Positions 32,937 through 42,491 of a DNA stretch of 64,000 nucleotides are shown one piece after another; position 1 is the stretch's first letter, and each line of letters begins with the position of its first letter. Source of the DNA: Microbispora hainanensis. GTDB taxonomy: Bacteria > Actinomycetota > Actinomycetes > Streptosporangiales > Streptosporangiaceae. Made by a program: the position numbers and the translations under genes. The stretch is from positions 3,472,001 to 3,536,000 of the forward strand of contig NZ_CP108086.1 in NCBI RefSeq assembly GCF_036186745.1, in the 5' to 3' direction. The notes under the pieces are model-generated. The model was not told the DNA's origin and ran no database searches. It saw only the letters and a program-made list of their open reading frames with translations.

Positions 32937-35480
32937 ATGCCGCAGATCGCGCCGTTGCAACCGGGGGATCCGACCAATCTCGGTCCCTTCGTGCTGTCCG
33001 GCCGTCTCGGCGAGGGCGGGCAGGGCGTGGTCTACTTCGGCCAGGACGAGGCCGGAGAGCGGGCCGCGGTCAAGCTGCTGCACGTCAAGTTCTCCGGTGA
33101 CGCGACGGCCAGGTCCCGCTTCGCGCGGGAGCTGCGCGCCGCCCAGCGCGTGGCGAGCTTCTGCACCGCCCGGGTCCTGGCGGCCGACCTGGAGGGCGAC
33201 ACGCCCTACATCGCGAGCGAGTTCATCGACGGGCGTTCGCTGCGCGAGACCGTCGAGGAGGACGGGCCGCTGACCGGTTCGAGTCTGGAACGGCTGGCGG
33301 TCGGCACGGCCACCGCGCTCACCGCGATCCACCAGGCGGGCATCGTCCACCGCGACTTCAAGCCCGACAACGTGCTGCTGGCCGTGGACGGCCCGCGGGT
33401 GGTGGACTTCGGCATCGCCCGCATCCTCGACTCGACCGCCACGATCACCAGCCGGGCGATCGGCACGCCCGCCTACATGGCGCCCGAGCAGATCTCCGGC
33501 GGCACGGTCGGGCCCCCTGCCGACGTGTTCTCCTGGGCCTCCACGATCGCGTTCGCCGCGACCGGCGACGTCGTGTTCGGAGGCAACTCGATCGCGGTCG
33601 TGCTCAACCGCATTCTCAACCACGACATCGACACCGGGATGCTGCCCGAGCCGCTCGGCGGAGTGGTCCGCGCGTGCCTGCGCAAGTCGCCGGACGAGCG
33701 CCCGGCGGCCGACCAGATCCTGCTGCGCCTGCTGGGCCGCGCGGTGTCGGGCGACGCGTCGGCTGTCGTGCTGTCCGAGGGCGCCGCGCACGCCGCCGAC
33801 CCCGACGCTCTCGCGCGTACGGGGCCGGTCCGCGCCCCGGCGACGGGCGGCGCCGGTCGGCTGCCCACGGGTGGCGCACGGACCGGAACCGGTGCGGGGG
33901 CCGGGAGCGGCCCGGCGGTCGGGAGCGGCCCAGGAGCCGGGAGCGGCGTATGGACCGGCACAGGCGACCACGCCGGTCATGCTGGGAACGCCGGTCAGGC
34001 CGGTCACGCCGCGAACGCCGGTCGGGCTCGGAACGCGGGTCATGCTGGGAGCGTCAGCCAGGGTGGTCACGGCGGAAACGCCGGTCAGGCCGGTCACGCC
34101 GGGAACGTCGGCCAGGGCGGTCACGCCGCGAACGCCCGTCAGGTCGGCCAAACCGGTCACACGGGGAACATCAGCCAGGGCGGTCACGCCGCGAACGCCG
34201 GTCAGGCCGGGAACGACGCGTCGACCGGGGCGTCTCAGTCCGCCTCGTTGTCCGGCCCCACCAACCCCAGGTTCGGCGCTGTCCCACGCGAGGGCACGGG
34301 GGGCCTCGGTGGTCACGCCACCGTATGGCCTGTTGTGGCGGCTTTCGACGCGGCGGGGCCCGTACCGGCCAGGCCCCTGCCAGGCGGAACGGGATCTGCT
34401 GGCACCGGGCCGGCTGAGACGGGGCCGGGCGATGCCGGGGCATACGGCGTGCCGGACGCGACCGGGACGTACGGGATGGAGCCGGGCGGGACCGGACCGG
34501 GTGGCACAGGGCCCGGCGACACGGGGCCCAGCGGCACAGGGCCCAGCGGCACAGGGCCGGGTGGTGGGGCACGACGTCGCCGGAGGGGCCTCTTCGGCGC
34601 GCTCGCGGCCGTGCTCGCCGTCGTGGCCGCCGGGACCGCGATCTTGGCCGCCAAGACCGGCTTCGCGTTCGGTGACGCGAGCGAGGACGGCGCCACCGGC
34701 GCCGTGGTCACGCCGCGGCCGAAGCCGGCGTACGGCTCGGTTTATGACAAGGCGCGGCAGACCAAGCGGCTGACGATCGGTGTGCGGTGGGACGTGCCCG
34801 GGGTCGGTCTGGAGCAGGCGAGCGGGTTCAGCGGGTTCGACGTGGACGTCGCGACGGCCATCGCCAGGCGCCTGAACGTCCCCGCGAACGGGATCACCTT
34901 CCGCAGGCTCGGCGTCGGCGACCGGGTGCGCGCGCTGACCGACGGCACGGTGGACATGGTCGTGGCGACCTACTCCTACGACGACAACCGCAACGACGCG
35001 GTCACGTTCGCCGGGCCGTACTACACGGCCCACACCGACCTGCTGGTGCTCTCCGGCTCGCGCATCAAGAAGCTGGCGGACCTGGCCGGGCGTCGGATGT
35101 GCGCGCCCGTCGGCAGCGTCAGCGCCCGGCTCGTCGCCGACAAGGTGGGCGTCGAGCAGGTCCCGGTGAACGACTACGCCGAGTGCATGAACCTGCTGAC
35201 GCGAGGCGAGGTCGACGCCGTCCCGGGGGACGACCTCATCATCGCCGGTTTCGCCAACCGCGTGGCGAGCCTGAAGCTGTCGGTGCTCGGCGTGCGGCTG
35301 ACCGACCAGCGCTACGCCGTCGGCCTGCCGAAGAGGGACCTGCGCACCTGCCGCGCCGTGGAGGACGCGATCAGCGGCATGTACGGCGACGGCACGATGC
35401 GTGACCTGCTGCGCAAGCACTTCGGCAACGTCGACTTCGCTCCTGAGCAGGACGTCCCGCCCAAGCTCGCCTGCCGCTGA
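32937..35480 (+). CDS. Receptor Ser/Thr kinase fused to an amino-acid-binding-protein domain
   Basis: 847-aa membrane kinase. PknB-type kinase domain at residues 18-270: GxGxxG as GRLGEGGQG (22-30), Lys46, catalytic HRDFKPDN (Asp about 140), DFG (about 157) and [10 protein letters not shown]. Next a 270-residue low-complexity linker with degenerate Gly-His-Ala-Gly-Asn repeats and Gly-Thr-Gly-Pro repeats, a membrane helix at about 550-573, then from about 600 a solute-binding family 3 domain (TIGVRWDVPG, GFSGFDVDVATAIAR, VDMVVATYSY, RRMCAPVGS) facing outside. It likely senses an amino acid or similar ligand directly. ATG at 32937. Confidence 0.93.
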   Translation: MPQIAPLQPGDPTNLGPFVLSGRLGEGGQGVVYFGQDEAGERAAVKLLHVKFSGDATARSRFARELRAAQRVASFCTARVLAADLEGDTPYIASEFIDGRSLRETVEEDGPLTGSSLERLAVGTATALTAIHQAGIVHRDFKPDNVLLAVDGPRVVDFGIARILDSTATITSRAIGTPAYMAPEQISGGTVGPPADVFSWASTIAFAATGDVVFGGNSIAVVLNRILNHDIDTGMLPEPLGGVVRACLRKSPDERPAADQILLRLLGRAVSGDASAVVLSEGAAHAADPDALARTGPVRAPATGGAGRLPTGGARTGTGAGAGSGPAVGSGPGAGSGVWTGTGDHAGHAGNAGQAGHAANAGRARNAGHAGSVSQGGHGGNAGQAGHAGNVGQGGHAANARQVGQTGHTGNISQGGHAANAGQAGNDASTGASQSASLSGPTNPRFGAVPREGTGGLGGHATVWPVVAAFDAAGPVPARPLPGGTGSAGTGPAETGPGDAGAYGVPDATGTYGMEPGGTGPGGTGPGDTGPSGTGPSGTGPGGGARRRRRGLFGALAAVLAVVAAGTAILAAKTGFAFGDASEDGATGAVVTPRPKPAYGSVYDKARQTKRLTIGVRWDVPGVGLEQASGFSGFDVDVATAIARRLNVPANGITFRRLGVGDRVRALTDGTVDMVVATYSYDDNRNDAVTFAGPYYTAHTDLLVLSGSRIKKLADLAGRRMCAPVGSVSARLVADKVGVEQVPVNDYAECMNLLTRGEVDAVPGDDLIIAGFANRVASLKLSVLGVRLTDQRYAVGLPKRDLRTCRAVEDAISGMYGDGTMRDLLRKHFGNVDFAPEQDVPPKLACR
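33961..34215 (+). repeat. Degenerate repeats coding the kinase linker
   Basis: About 12-18 base units of the type GGTCACGCCG(C/G)GAACGCC and GGTCAGGCC recur through this stretch, encoding runs of Gly-Gln-Ala-Gly-His-Ala-Gly-Asn. All copies keep the reading frame. Confidence 0.8.
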
Positions 35481-35484
35481 CCCC

Positions 35485-35665
35485 GCACTCCGGTCGGCCG
35501 GGCGTGTGGTGCGTCATGAGCGCGCCGCTGCCGGCCGAGCGCTCACACTCCGGCTCGCCGAGCCGGCACTCTGATCGGCTGAGCCCCGCGCCACGGCTGC
35601 CCGAGCCCGCGCCCTGGCTCCGCTGGGCCCGCACTCCGGTCCGCCGGGTGTGCGGCGCCTCATGT
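35485..35665. repeat. Imperfect 36-bp direct repeat after the kinase gene
   Basis: GCACTCCGGTCGGCCGGGCG and what follows (35485-35520) recurs as GCACTCCGGTCCGCCGGGTG and what follows (35631-35665). The 267-base region between the kinase and PadR genes is otherwise GC-rich non-coding DNA. Confidence 0.6.
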
Positions 35666-35747
35666 CCGTACTCCGGCCGGCCGGCCGGGCGGGCGGGGTC
35701 CAGGCCCGAGGCCCGGTCGCCCGTCGGGGCTCAGGAGGCGTCCGGGC

Positions 35748-36311
35748 TCAGGAGGGGTTCGCGCCCTCCTCCGTGGAGGTCTGGCGGCCGATTTGGGCGA
35801 TGGCGTCGTCGGCCCACTGCAGGGAGGTGCGGACCTGCCGGAGGCCGAGGTCCAGGGCGAGGTCGCCGAACCTGACCCCGGACGTCCTCTCCGGGGTGGA
35901 GGCGGCCTGCTTGGACGCCCGCAGGGCCTCCAGCTCGGCCAGCTTGTGCTCCATGTGGCTCTTCAGCCGTTCCAGCACGTCGAGCGCCTCGCGTGGTTCG
36001 AGTAGCGGGAGCAGGAACGCCTGCAGCGCGACCTCGCTGCGCGTCGGACCGGTGGGGTCGTGCCCGATCAGCCAGGCGCGCAGCTCCGCGCGGCCTTCCG
36101 GCGTAATCGAGTAGATCTTCCGCCCCCGTGCGCCCTCCGCCTCCACCGTGACCAGCCCGTCGGCGGTCATCTTCGCCAGCTCGGGATAGATCTGGCTGTG
36201 CCCCGCCTGCCAGACGTGGGCCACCGACCTCTCGAACCCCTTGGTCAGGTCGTAGCCGCTGGCCGAGCCGTACGCCGTCAGCAGACCGAGAAGGGCGATG
36301 CGCAGGGACAT
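35748..36311 (-). CDS. PadR family transcriptional regulator
   Basis: 187-aa repressor-type regulator. N-terminal winged helix (SLRIALLGLLTAYGSASGYDL, QIYPELAKMTADGLV, RKIYSITPEGRAELRAWL) and a C-terminal helical dimerisation domain (EALDVLERLKSHMEHKLAEL). ATG at 36311 begins MSLRIALLG; TATAGT ends 6 bases upstream, suggesting a leaderless mRNA, while an in-frame ATG at 36338 would lie inside the operator. Divergent from an MFS exporter with a PadR-type palindrome between them, so it very likely represses both. Confidence 0.93.
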   Translation of the reverse strand: MSLRIALLGLLTAYGSASGYDLTKGFERSVAHVWQAGHSQIYPELAKMTADGLVTVEAEGARGRKIYSITPEGRAELRAWLIGHDPTGPTRSEVALQAFLLPLLEPREALDVLERLKSHMEHKLAELEALRASKQAASTPERTSGVRFGDLALDLGLRQVRTSLQWADDAIAQIGRQTSTEEGANPS

Positions 36312-36332
36312 GCCCCCACTATACCTAAGGAT

Positions 36333-36356
36333 TGACATGTAAGCTCTTACATGTCA
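36333..36356. promoter_or_regulatory. PadR operator palindrome
   Basis: Perfect inverted repeat with 11-base arms TGACATGTAAG and CTTACATGTCA around CT. It contains ATGT-8-ACAT, the known PadR-family operator pattern, and overlaps TTGACA at 36332-36337, a consensus -35 for the MFS gene. Binding would block both divergent promoters. Confidence 0.88.
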
Positions 36357-36366
36357 CCTTCGACAT

Positions 36367-37797
36367 ATGCGATCCAGAAACGGACTCCTCCTTTTCGCCG
36401 TGCTCGGCGGCATGTTCCTGGCGATGCTCGACCAGACGATCGTCGGCACCGCGCTGCCGAGGATCACCACCGAGCTGGGCGGCACCGACCTCTACACCTG
36501 GGTGGTGACCGCCTATCTTCTCACCTCGACCGTCACGGTCCCGCTGTACGGCCGGCTCTCCGACGCGTACGGGCGAAAGCCGCTCCTGCTGATCGGGGTG
36601 GTGTTGTTCCTGCTCGGCTCGATCCTGTCCGGGGCGGCGCAGACCATGGGGCAGCTCATCGCCTTCCGGGGCGTGCAGGGGCTCGGCGCGGGCGCGCTCC
36701 TGCCGCTGTCGCTGGCGCTGGCGCTGGACTCGTTCCCGCCGGAGCGCAGCGGGCGGGTGCAGGGCGCCGTGGGCGCCGTCATGGCGCTGAGCTACATCGC
36801 CGGGCCGTTCCTCGGCGGCCTGTTCACCGACCACGCGAGCTGGCGCTGGGCCTTCTACGTCAACGTCCCGATCGGGGCCGTCCTCGTGGCCATCATCGTG
36901 TGGCGGCTGCCGCACCGTCCCGGGCACGGTGGGGCGCGGCCCGACTATCTCGGCATCGCCGTGTTCAGCGCCGCGATCAGCGCCCTGCTCGTCGGCCTTA
37001 CCGAGAAGGGGATCGACGGCCACACCTGGACGAGCGGGCCGGTGGCCGGGCCGATCGGCGCGGCGCTCGCGCTGCTCGTGGTGTTCGTCCTCGTCGAACG
37101 GCGGGTCGCGGAGCCGATCGTGCCGCTCCACCTGTTCGCGAACGGCACATACTCGCTGGTCAACGTGGCGTCTTTCTTCACGGCGTTCTGCCTGTACGCC
37201 GGGGTGGTCTTCCTGCCGCGCTACTTCCAGGAGGCGCACGGCCTGAGCGCGACCTCCTCGGGGCTGCACATCTATCCGCTGATGCTGGCGATGGTCGTGG
37301 GCAGCGCCGGCACCGGCGCCCTGATCGCGCGTACCCGCCGCTACAAGCCCTGGCTGGTGATCGCGCCGGTCTTCCTCGTCGCGGGCACGGCGCTGTGCGC
37401 GAACCTCGAAGTCGGCACCTCGACTCCGCTGCTCGTCGTGTGGATGGCGCTGATCGGGCTCGGCATGGGGCCCATGCTGTCGGGCCTCACCGTGGCGATC
37501 CAGACCTCCGTGCCGGCCCGCTACATCGGCACGGCCAGCGCGAACCTGACGTTCTTCCGGCAGATCGGCGGCTCGGTGGCGCTGGCCGTCGCGGGCACGG
37601 CGTACACGTCCGTGGTGACGCGGGAGGCGCCGATGCACGGCCTGCCCGCGGCCCACGCCGCCGCGACCGCGACCGTCATCCCCTGGCTGGGGGTCGTGGG
37701 CGCGGTCGTCGCCCTCCTCGCGCTCGCCCTGCTGCCTCGGGGCGGCGTGCCGCTCGACAGGCGCGCGCCGCGGCAGGAGGACCTCGTCGCGGCGTGA
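36367..37797 (+). CDS. MFS multidrug exporter (DHA2 family, 14 TM)
   Basis: 476-aa proton-driven exporter. Motif A GRLSDAYGRKPLLLIG between helices 2 and 3, motif C-like ALSYIAGPFLGGLFTDHASW (helix 5), and DHA2-type MLDQTIVGTALPRI in helix 1. About 14 membrane helices fit the length. ATG at 36367 right after the PadR operator and -35. Expected to pump an organic drug or metabolite sensed by PadR; the substrate is unknown. Confidence 0.92.
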   Translation: MRSRNGLLLFAVLGGMFLAMLDQTIVGTALPRITTELGGTDLYTWVVTAYLLTSTVTVPLYGRLSDAYGRKPLLLIGVVLFLLGSILSGAAQTMGQLIAFRGVQGLGAGALLPLSLALALDSFPPERSGRVQGAVGAVMALSYIAGPFLGGLFTDHASWRWAFYVNVPIGAVLVAIIVWRLPHRPGHGGARPDYLGIAVFSAAISALLVGLTEKGIDGHTWTSGPVAGPIGAALALLVVFVLVERRVAEPIVPLHLFANGTYSLVNVASFFTAFCLYAGVVFLPRYFQEAHGLSATSSGLHIYPLMLAMVVGSAGTGALIARTRRYKPWLVIAPVFLVAGTALCANLEVGTSTPLLVVWMALIGLGMGPMLSGLTVAIQTSVPARYIGTASANLTFFRQIGGSVALAVAGTAYTSVVTREAPMHGLPAAHAAATATVIPWLGVVGAVVALLALALLPRGGVPLDRRAPRQEDLVAA

Positions 37798-37893
37798 GAA
37801 GGCACGTCAGCGGCGCTTCGAGCGGCGTGTCGGACGGTGCGCGGGGCCCGTCCGACACGGTTGAATTGATCGCAAGCGTTCGGGGGAGCGGCA

Positions 37894-38766
37894 GTGGGTC
37901 GTAGGGTCGTCACGGGTTTCACGGGTTTGGTCTGTGTGTTCGCCGCCGGAGCGCCTCATCCGGCGCTCGCCGTCACCGGGGAGCCACCCCGGCCGGCACC
38001 GGTGAAGGATCAGTGGGGCATGGCCGACCTCACGGTCGGCATCACCGCCACGCCGAAGGTGGCGCAGCCGGGGCAGCCGTTGACCTATCACGTCACCGTG
38101 CACAACAAGGGCCCGGGTGACGCCGTGCTGCCGACGCTGCGGGTCGCCCTGCCGAAGGACTTCCAGATCGTCAACGTGGGCGTCGCCGAGTGCGAGCCCG
38201 GCAAGGCGCGCAACCGGGTCGTCTGCCATTCGTCCGACGACGTCCTGCCCGGCGGCTCGGGCGACATGACGATCACCGGAGTGATCGCGCCGGGCGCGCA
38301 CGGACCGCTGCGGGCGCGGGCCGATCTGACCTCCGAGGTGCTCGACAAGGACGAGACCGACAACAGGGCCGAGGTGGTGACCCGGGTCGACGAGGGGGCC
38401 GACCTGTCGATGCGGTTCCGCTCCTCGGCCAGGTTCGTCCGCCCGGGTCACTGGTTCTCCGTACGGGCCGAGGTGCGCAACCGGGGGCCGCGCGTCGTGC
38501 GGGACGCCTACGTGTTCTTCCAGCCGCGCCGGGCCCGGCTGCTGTCCGCGCGCGGCGGGCGCTGCCGGGGGAACCGCCAGTTCGTGGGGTGCTCGCTGCC
38601 GCCGATAAGGTCGGGGTCGCGGGGGCTGATCGAACTCGTGTTCCGGGTGCCGTCCCGGGCCTCGCACGCCGTGGCGACGATGGCCACCGTCTATTCGCGC
38701 CGGTACGGCGACCGCCGCCCGGCCAACAACAAGGCGAGCGTACGGGTGGCCCTGCGCCGAGCGTGA
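37894..38766 (+). CDS. Secreted DUF11/CARDB-type repeat protein
   Basis: 290-aa exported protein with a signal peptide (residues 1-26, cleavage near ALA-VTG). Two Ig-like beta-sandwich repeats of the DUF11 type: one from about 45 (DLTVGITATPKVAQPGQPLT, YHVTVHNKGPGDAV) and one from about 168 (ADLSMRFRSSARFVRPGHWF, EVRNRGPRVVRD), each ending in an NxA motif (TDNRAEV, PANNKASV). Cys pairs CEPGKARNRVVC and CRGNRQFVGC suggest one disulfide per repeat. No anchor is visible. GTG at 37894 with GGGGGAG 5 bases upstream. Surface or extracellular role unknown. Confidence 0.8.
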   Translation: MGRRVVTGFTGLVCVFAAGAPHPALAVTGEPPRPAPVKDQWGMADLTVGITATPKVAQPGQPLTYHVTVHNKGPGDAVLPTLRVALPKDFQIVNVGVAECEPGKARNRVVCHSSDDVLPGGSGDMTITGVIAPGAHGPLRARADLTSEVLDKDETDNRAEVVTRVDEGADLSMRFRSSARFVRPGHWFSVRAEVRNRGPRVVRDAYVFFQPRRARLLSARGGRCRGNRQFVGCSLPPIRSGSRGLIELVFRVPSRASHAVATMATVYSRRYGDRRPANNKASVRVALRRA

Positions 38767-38794
38767 CCCGGCGGCGTCGATGCGGGCGCCGGGC

Positions 38795-39748
38795 TCAGGC
38801 GGTCTTGGTGGAGGCGGTCCAGGCGTCGGTGACCATGTCGCGAAGCGACGCGTGGGCCGGCTTCCAGCCCAGCTCGTGCTGGATCTTCTCCGACGACGCC
38901 ACCAGCACGGCCGGATCGCCGGGACGGCGCGCCGCGACGGTGGTCGGGATGGGGTGCCCGGTCACCTCGCGGCAGACGTCCACGACCTCCTTGACCGAGA
39001 AGCCCGTGCCGCTGCCGAGGTTGTAGATCCGGTGCTCGCCGGGCGTGCAGGCGTCCAGGGCGAGCAGGTGAGCGCGGGCGAGGTCGGCGACGTGGACGTA
39101 GTCGCGGATGCAGGTGCCGTCCGGAGTGGGGTAGTCGGTGCCGAAGACGCTGACCGACTCGCGCTCGCCGAGGGCGACCTTGAGGATGTTGGGGATCAGG
39201 TGGGTCTCGACCGTGTGCCGCTCGCGGAACTCGCCGTACGCACCGGCCACGTTGAAGTAGCGCAGGCTGACCGCGCCCAGGCCGTACATCCCGGCGAAGG
39301 CGGTCAGCGCGGTGTCAACGGCGAGCTTCGACGCACCGTAGGGGTTGCCAGGGCGGGTCGGGTCGGTCTCCAGGATGGGCGTGCGCTCGGGCTCGCCGTA
39401 CGTGGCGGCGGTGGAGGAGAACACGATCCGGTTCACCCCGGCCTGCCGCATGGCGTCGAGCAGCGCGAGCGTGCCGCCGAGATTGTTCGACCAGTACAGC
39501 CCCGGCTTCTCCACCGACTCGCCCACCAGGGACTTGGCCGCGAAGTGGAGCACGGCGTCGAACCCTTCGGACAGCACGCCGCCCGCCTCGGTGATCGACG
39601 CCTGCACGAACGCGGCTCCCGCCGGAACGGCGTCGGCGTGCCCCGTCGACAGGTCGTCGAGCACCGTGACCTCGTGCCCCTCCTCCAGGAGTTGCGCCGC
39701 CACGACGCTGCCGATGTACCCGGCTCCACCAGTAACCAGCAGCTTCAC
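38795..39748 (-). CDS. galE: UDP-glucose 4-epimerase
   Basis: 317-aa extended SDR enzyme interconverting UDP-glucose and UDP-galactose. Motifs: TGGAGYIGS (NAD loop), [26 protein letters not shown] with the catalytic Ser/Thr, [11 protein letters not shown] with Tyr-x-x-x-Lys, RYFNVAGA and [13 protein letters not shown]. Slightly shorter than the E. coli enzyme but complete. GTG at 39748 with CAGGAG 7 bases upstream; TACATAAT about 25 bases further upstream is a likely -10. Confidence 0.94.
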   Translation of the reverse strand: MKLLVTGGAGYIGSVVAAQLLEEGHEVTVLDDLSTGHADAVPAGAAFVQASITEAGGVLSEGFDAVLHFAAKSLVGESVEKPGLYWSNNLGGTLALLDAMRQAGVNRIVFSSTAATYGEPERTPILETDPTRPGNPYGASKLAVDTALTAFAGMYGLGAVSLRYFNVAGAYGEFRERHTVETHLIPNILKVALGERESVSVFGTDYPTPDGTCIRDYVHVADLARAHLLALDACTPGEHRIYNLGSGTGFSVKEVVDVCREVTGHPIPTTVAARRPGDPAVLVASSEKIQHELGWKPAHASLRDMVTDAWTASTKTA

Positions 39749-39906
39749 TGTTCGCTCCTGTTCAGAAGTGTTGGATTATGTACGTCCGGGGCCTAGCTTA
39801 CGCGGTTCCCATGAGGAGCGGGTTAAATGCCTCCAGTACCGCAATCCCAGCAAGTCGCAGGGGATCGCGACGACCGGCCCGGCCTGCCTGACACCCGAAC
39901 GGACTG

Positions 39907-41226
39907 ATGACGTTGAGCAACGTCGCGGTGACCATCACCCTGGTCCTGATATTCATCCTGATCGGCGGGTTCTTCGCCGCGGCCGAGATGGCGATGGTCT
40001 CGCTGCGGGAGAGCCAGATCCGCCGCCTGAGCCGCGAGGAGGGACGCCGCGGCGCGCGGGTGCAGAAGCTCGCCCGCGACCCCAACCGCTTCCTGTCCGC
40101 CATCCAGGTCGGGGTGACCGTGGCGACCGTGCTGTCGGCCGCGCTCGGCGCCGACGCGCTCGGCCCGCGCTTCGCCCCGGTCCTGGAGCAGTGGGGCCTG
40201 CGGCCGAGCGTGGCCGCGCCCGTCGCGTTCGTGGCCGTCACGCTGGCCATCTCGTACGTCACCCTGGTGCTCGGCGAACTGGCGCCCAAGCGGCTCGGCC
40301 GGCAGCGGGCGGAGAGCCTGTCGCTCGTCACCGCCCCGCTGCTCGACCGGATCGCCATGCTGTCGAGGCCGGTGATCTGGCTGCTGTCCAAGTCGACCAA
40401 CGGCGTCGTACGGCTGCTCGGGGGCAACCCGTCCGCCGACAGGGCGGCCATGACCACCGAGGAACTGCGCGACATGGTCGTGGGCCACACGGAGCTCACC
40501 CAGGACGAGCGCGACGTGATCGCCGAGGTGTTCGCGGCGGGCAAACGGCAGCTCAGGGAGGTCATGCTGCCCCGCACGGAGGTCGAGTTCATGGCGGCCG
40601 ACACCCCGCTCGCCGAGGCGGCCGTGCTCGCCGCGGCCATGCCGCACTCGCGGTTTCCCGTCTATCGCGACTCCTACGACGACGTGATCGGGTTCGTGCA
40701 CGTGCGCGACCTGCTCGACCCGGTGCGCACCGGGCGGCTGGAGCCGATCAGCGAGCTGGTGCCGATCCGCCCGGTCAAGTTCGTGCCCGCGAGCAAGCGG
40801 GTCCTCGTCACGCTCGCGGAGATGCGCGACGAGGGCCACCACCTCGCCATCGTGGTGGACGAGTACGGCGGCACCGACGGCATCGTGACGCTGGAGGACC
40901 TGGTCGAGGAGCTCGTGGGCGACATCCGCGACGAGTACGACGAGAGCGGCGACGCCGTACGCGTGATCGCCGGGGATGTCGAGGTCGAGGGGCTCGTCAA
41001 CCTGGATGAGTTCCACACGCAGACGGGCGTGCGGTTGCCCCACGGGCCGTACGAGACCCTGGGCGGCTACGTCATGGGCTTCCTCGGCCACCTGCCCCAG
41101 CGCGGCGAGGTCGCCGAGGCGCCGGGCGTGAAGCTGACCGTGACGGAGATGGACGGCCGCCGCGTCTCCCGCGTCCGCGTCACCCGTACGCCCCCGGAAG
41201 ACCCGGCGCCGGCGGCGACCGGCTGA
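39907..41226 (+). CDS. CNNM/CorC-type transporter protein (DUF21, CBS pair, CorC domain)
   Basis: 439-aa protein of the hemolysin C/CorC/CNNM family, linked to magnesium or cobalt transport. Domains: DUF21 with four hydrophobic segments (residues 1-190; FFAAAEMAMVSLRES at the start), paired CBS domains (about 215-330; VMLPRTEVEFM, DEYGGTDGIVTLEDLVEEL) and a CorC_HlyC C-terminal domain from 350. ATG at 39907. Confidence 0.92.
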   Translation: MTLSNVAVTITLVLIFILIGGFFAAAEMAMVSLRESQIRRLSREEGRRGARVQKLARDPNRFLSAIQVGVTVATVLSAALGADALGPRFAPVLEQWGLRPSVAAPVAFVAVTLAISYVTLVLGELAPKRLGRQRAESLSLVTAPLLDRIAMLSRPVIWLLSKSTNGVVRLLGGNPSADRAAMTTEELRDMVVGHTELTQDERDVIAEVFAAGKRQLREVMLPRTEVEFMAADTPLAEAAVLAAAMPHSRFPVYRDSYDDVIGFVHVRDLLDPVRTGRLEPISELVPIRPVKFVPASKRVLVTLAEMRDEGHHLAIVVDEYGGTDGIVTLEDLVEELVGDIRDEYDESGDAVRVIAGDVEVEGLVNLDEFHTQTGVRLPHGPYETLGGYVMGFLGHLPQRGEVAEAPGVKLTVTEMDGRRVSRVRVTRTPPEDPAPAATG

Positions 41227-41243
41227 GCGGCGGGCGGGGCATC

Positions 41244-41359
41244 GGCGCGGGGCCGGGGAAGTGTTCCACGCTCGGCGCCCGAGGGAGGCGTCCTCCCCAC
41301 AGGCGCGGGGCCGGGGAAGTGTTCCACGCCCGGCGCCCGAGGGAGGCGTCCTCCCCACA
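41244..41359. repeat. 58-bp tandem duplication upstream of trpS
   Basis: Two adjacent 58-base copies (41244-41301, 41302-41359) that differ at one base (CACGCTCGG versus CACGCCCGG), followed by the first bases of a third (GGCGCGG). The near identity shows a recent duplication in a non-coding region. Confidence 0.92.
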
Positions 41360-41477
41360 GGCGCGGCCCCACCGCGAGCTGTGGCGATCCTGTCGGCTCA
41401 GGGACCTCGGCGGCGGGAGCGTCCGCCACGGGCCGCGTCTGTCGCGGGCAGCCCGCGACTGCTGACAGAATTGCCGT

Positions 41478-42491
41478 ATGGCTCTTGCTCGCGTCCTGTC
41501 CGGTATCCAGCCGACCGCCGACTCGTTCCACCTGGGCAACTATCTCGGCGCCATCCGTCAGTACGTCGCGCTGCAGGACACTCATGAGGCCTTCTTCTTC
41601 ATCGCCGACCTGCACGCGCTGACCGTCGCGCCCAAGCCCGAGGAGCTGCGCCGGCGCACCAGGATCGCCGCCGCCCAGCTGTTCGGCGCGGGGCTCGACC
41701 CGGAGCGCGCCGCGGTCTTCGCACAGAGCCACGTGCGTGAGCACAGTGAGCTCGCCTGGTATCTGATCTGCCAGACCGGCATGGGCGAGGCCGGCCGGAT
41801 GACGCAGTTCAAGGACAAGTCCGCGCGCTATGGCGAGAGCTCGGCCAGCGTGGGCCTGTTCACCTATCCGATCCTCCAGGCGGCCGACATCCTGATCTAC
41901 CAGGCCGACCAGGTGCCGGTCGGGGTGGACCAGAAGCAGCACCTGGAGCTCAGCCGCGACCTCGCGCAGCGCTTCAACAGCCGCTACGGCCAGACGTTCA
42001 AGGTGCCGAGCCCCTACATCCTCAAGGAGGTCGAGAAGATCACCGACCTCCAGGACCCGACCGCCAAGATGTCCAAGTCGTCGTCGAGCCCGCAGGGCAT
42101 CCTCGACGTGCTGGAGGAGCCGAACGTCCTGCGCAAGAAGGTCATGCGCGCGGTGACCGACACCGGCAGCGAGGTCGTCGCCGACGAGGAGAACAAGCCG
42201 GGCGTCACCAACCTGCTGCGCATCCTGTCCGCGCTGACCGGCACGCCGATCCCCGACCTGGAGACGCGGTTCGCCGGGCAGGGATACGGCGCGTTCAAGA
42301 AGGAGGTCGCCGAGGCCGTCGTCGAGACGTTCTCGCCGATCCGGGAGCGTACGGAGAAGCTGCTGGCCGACGAGGCCGAGCTCGACCGGCTGCTGATCGC
42401 GGGCGCCGCCCGGGCCCGCAAGGTGGCCCGCGAGACGATGGAGCAGGTCCGCGAGCGCCTCGGCCTGCTTCCCACGCCGCCCTTCGAGTGA
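41478..42491 (+). CDS. trpS: Tryptophanyl-tRNA synthetase
   Basis: 337-aa class I synthetase. HIGH-type motif as FHLGNYLGA (about 17-25), DLHALTV strand, [19 protein letters not shown] tryptophan-site segment and [11 protein letters not shown] (KMSKS, about 195). C-terminal anticodon-binding helices end [16 protein letters not shown] at 41478 with CAGAAT ending 6 bases upstream and no Shine-Dalgarno site. The codons for the last residues and stop have been copied three times downstream (see repeat). Confidence 0.97.
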   Translation: MALARVLSGIQPTADSFHLGNYLGAIRQYVALQDTHEAFFFIADLHALTVAPKPEELRRRTRIAAAQLFGAGLDPERAAVFAQSHVREHSELAWYLICQTGMGEAGRMTQFKDKSARYGESSASVGLFTYPILQAADILIYQADQVPVGVDQKQHLELSRDLAQRFNSRYGQTFKVPSPYILKEVEKITDLQDPTAKMSKSSSSPQGILDVLEEPNVLRKKVMRAVTDTGSEVVADEENKPGVTNLLRILSALTGTPIPDLETRFAGQGYGAFKKEVAEAVVETFSPIRERTEKLLADEAELDRLLIAGAARARKVARETMEQVRERLGLLPTPPFE

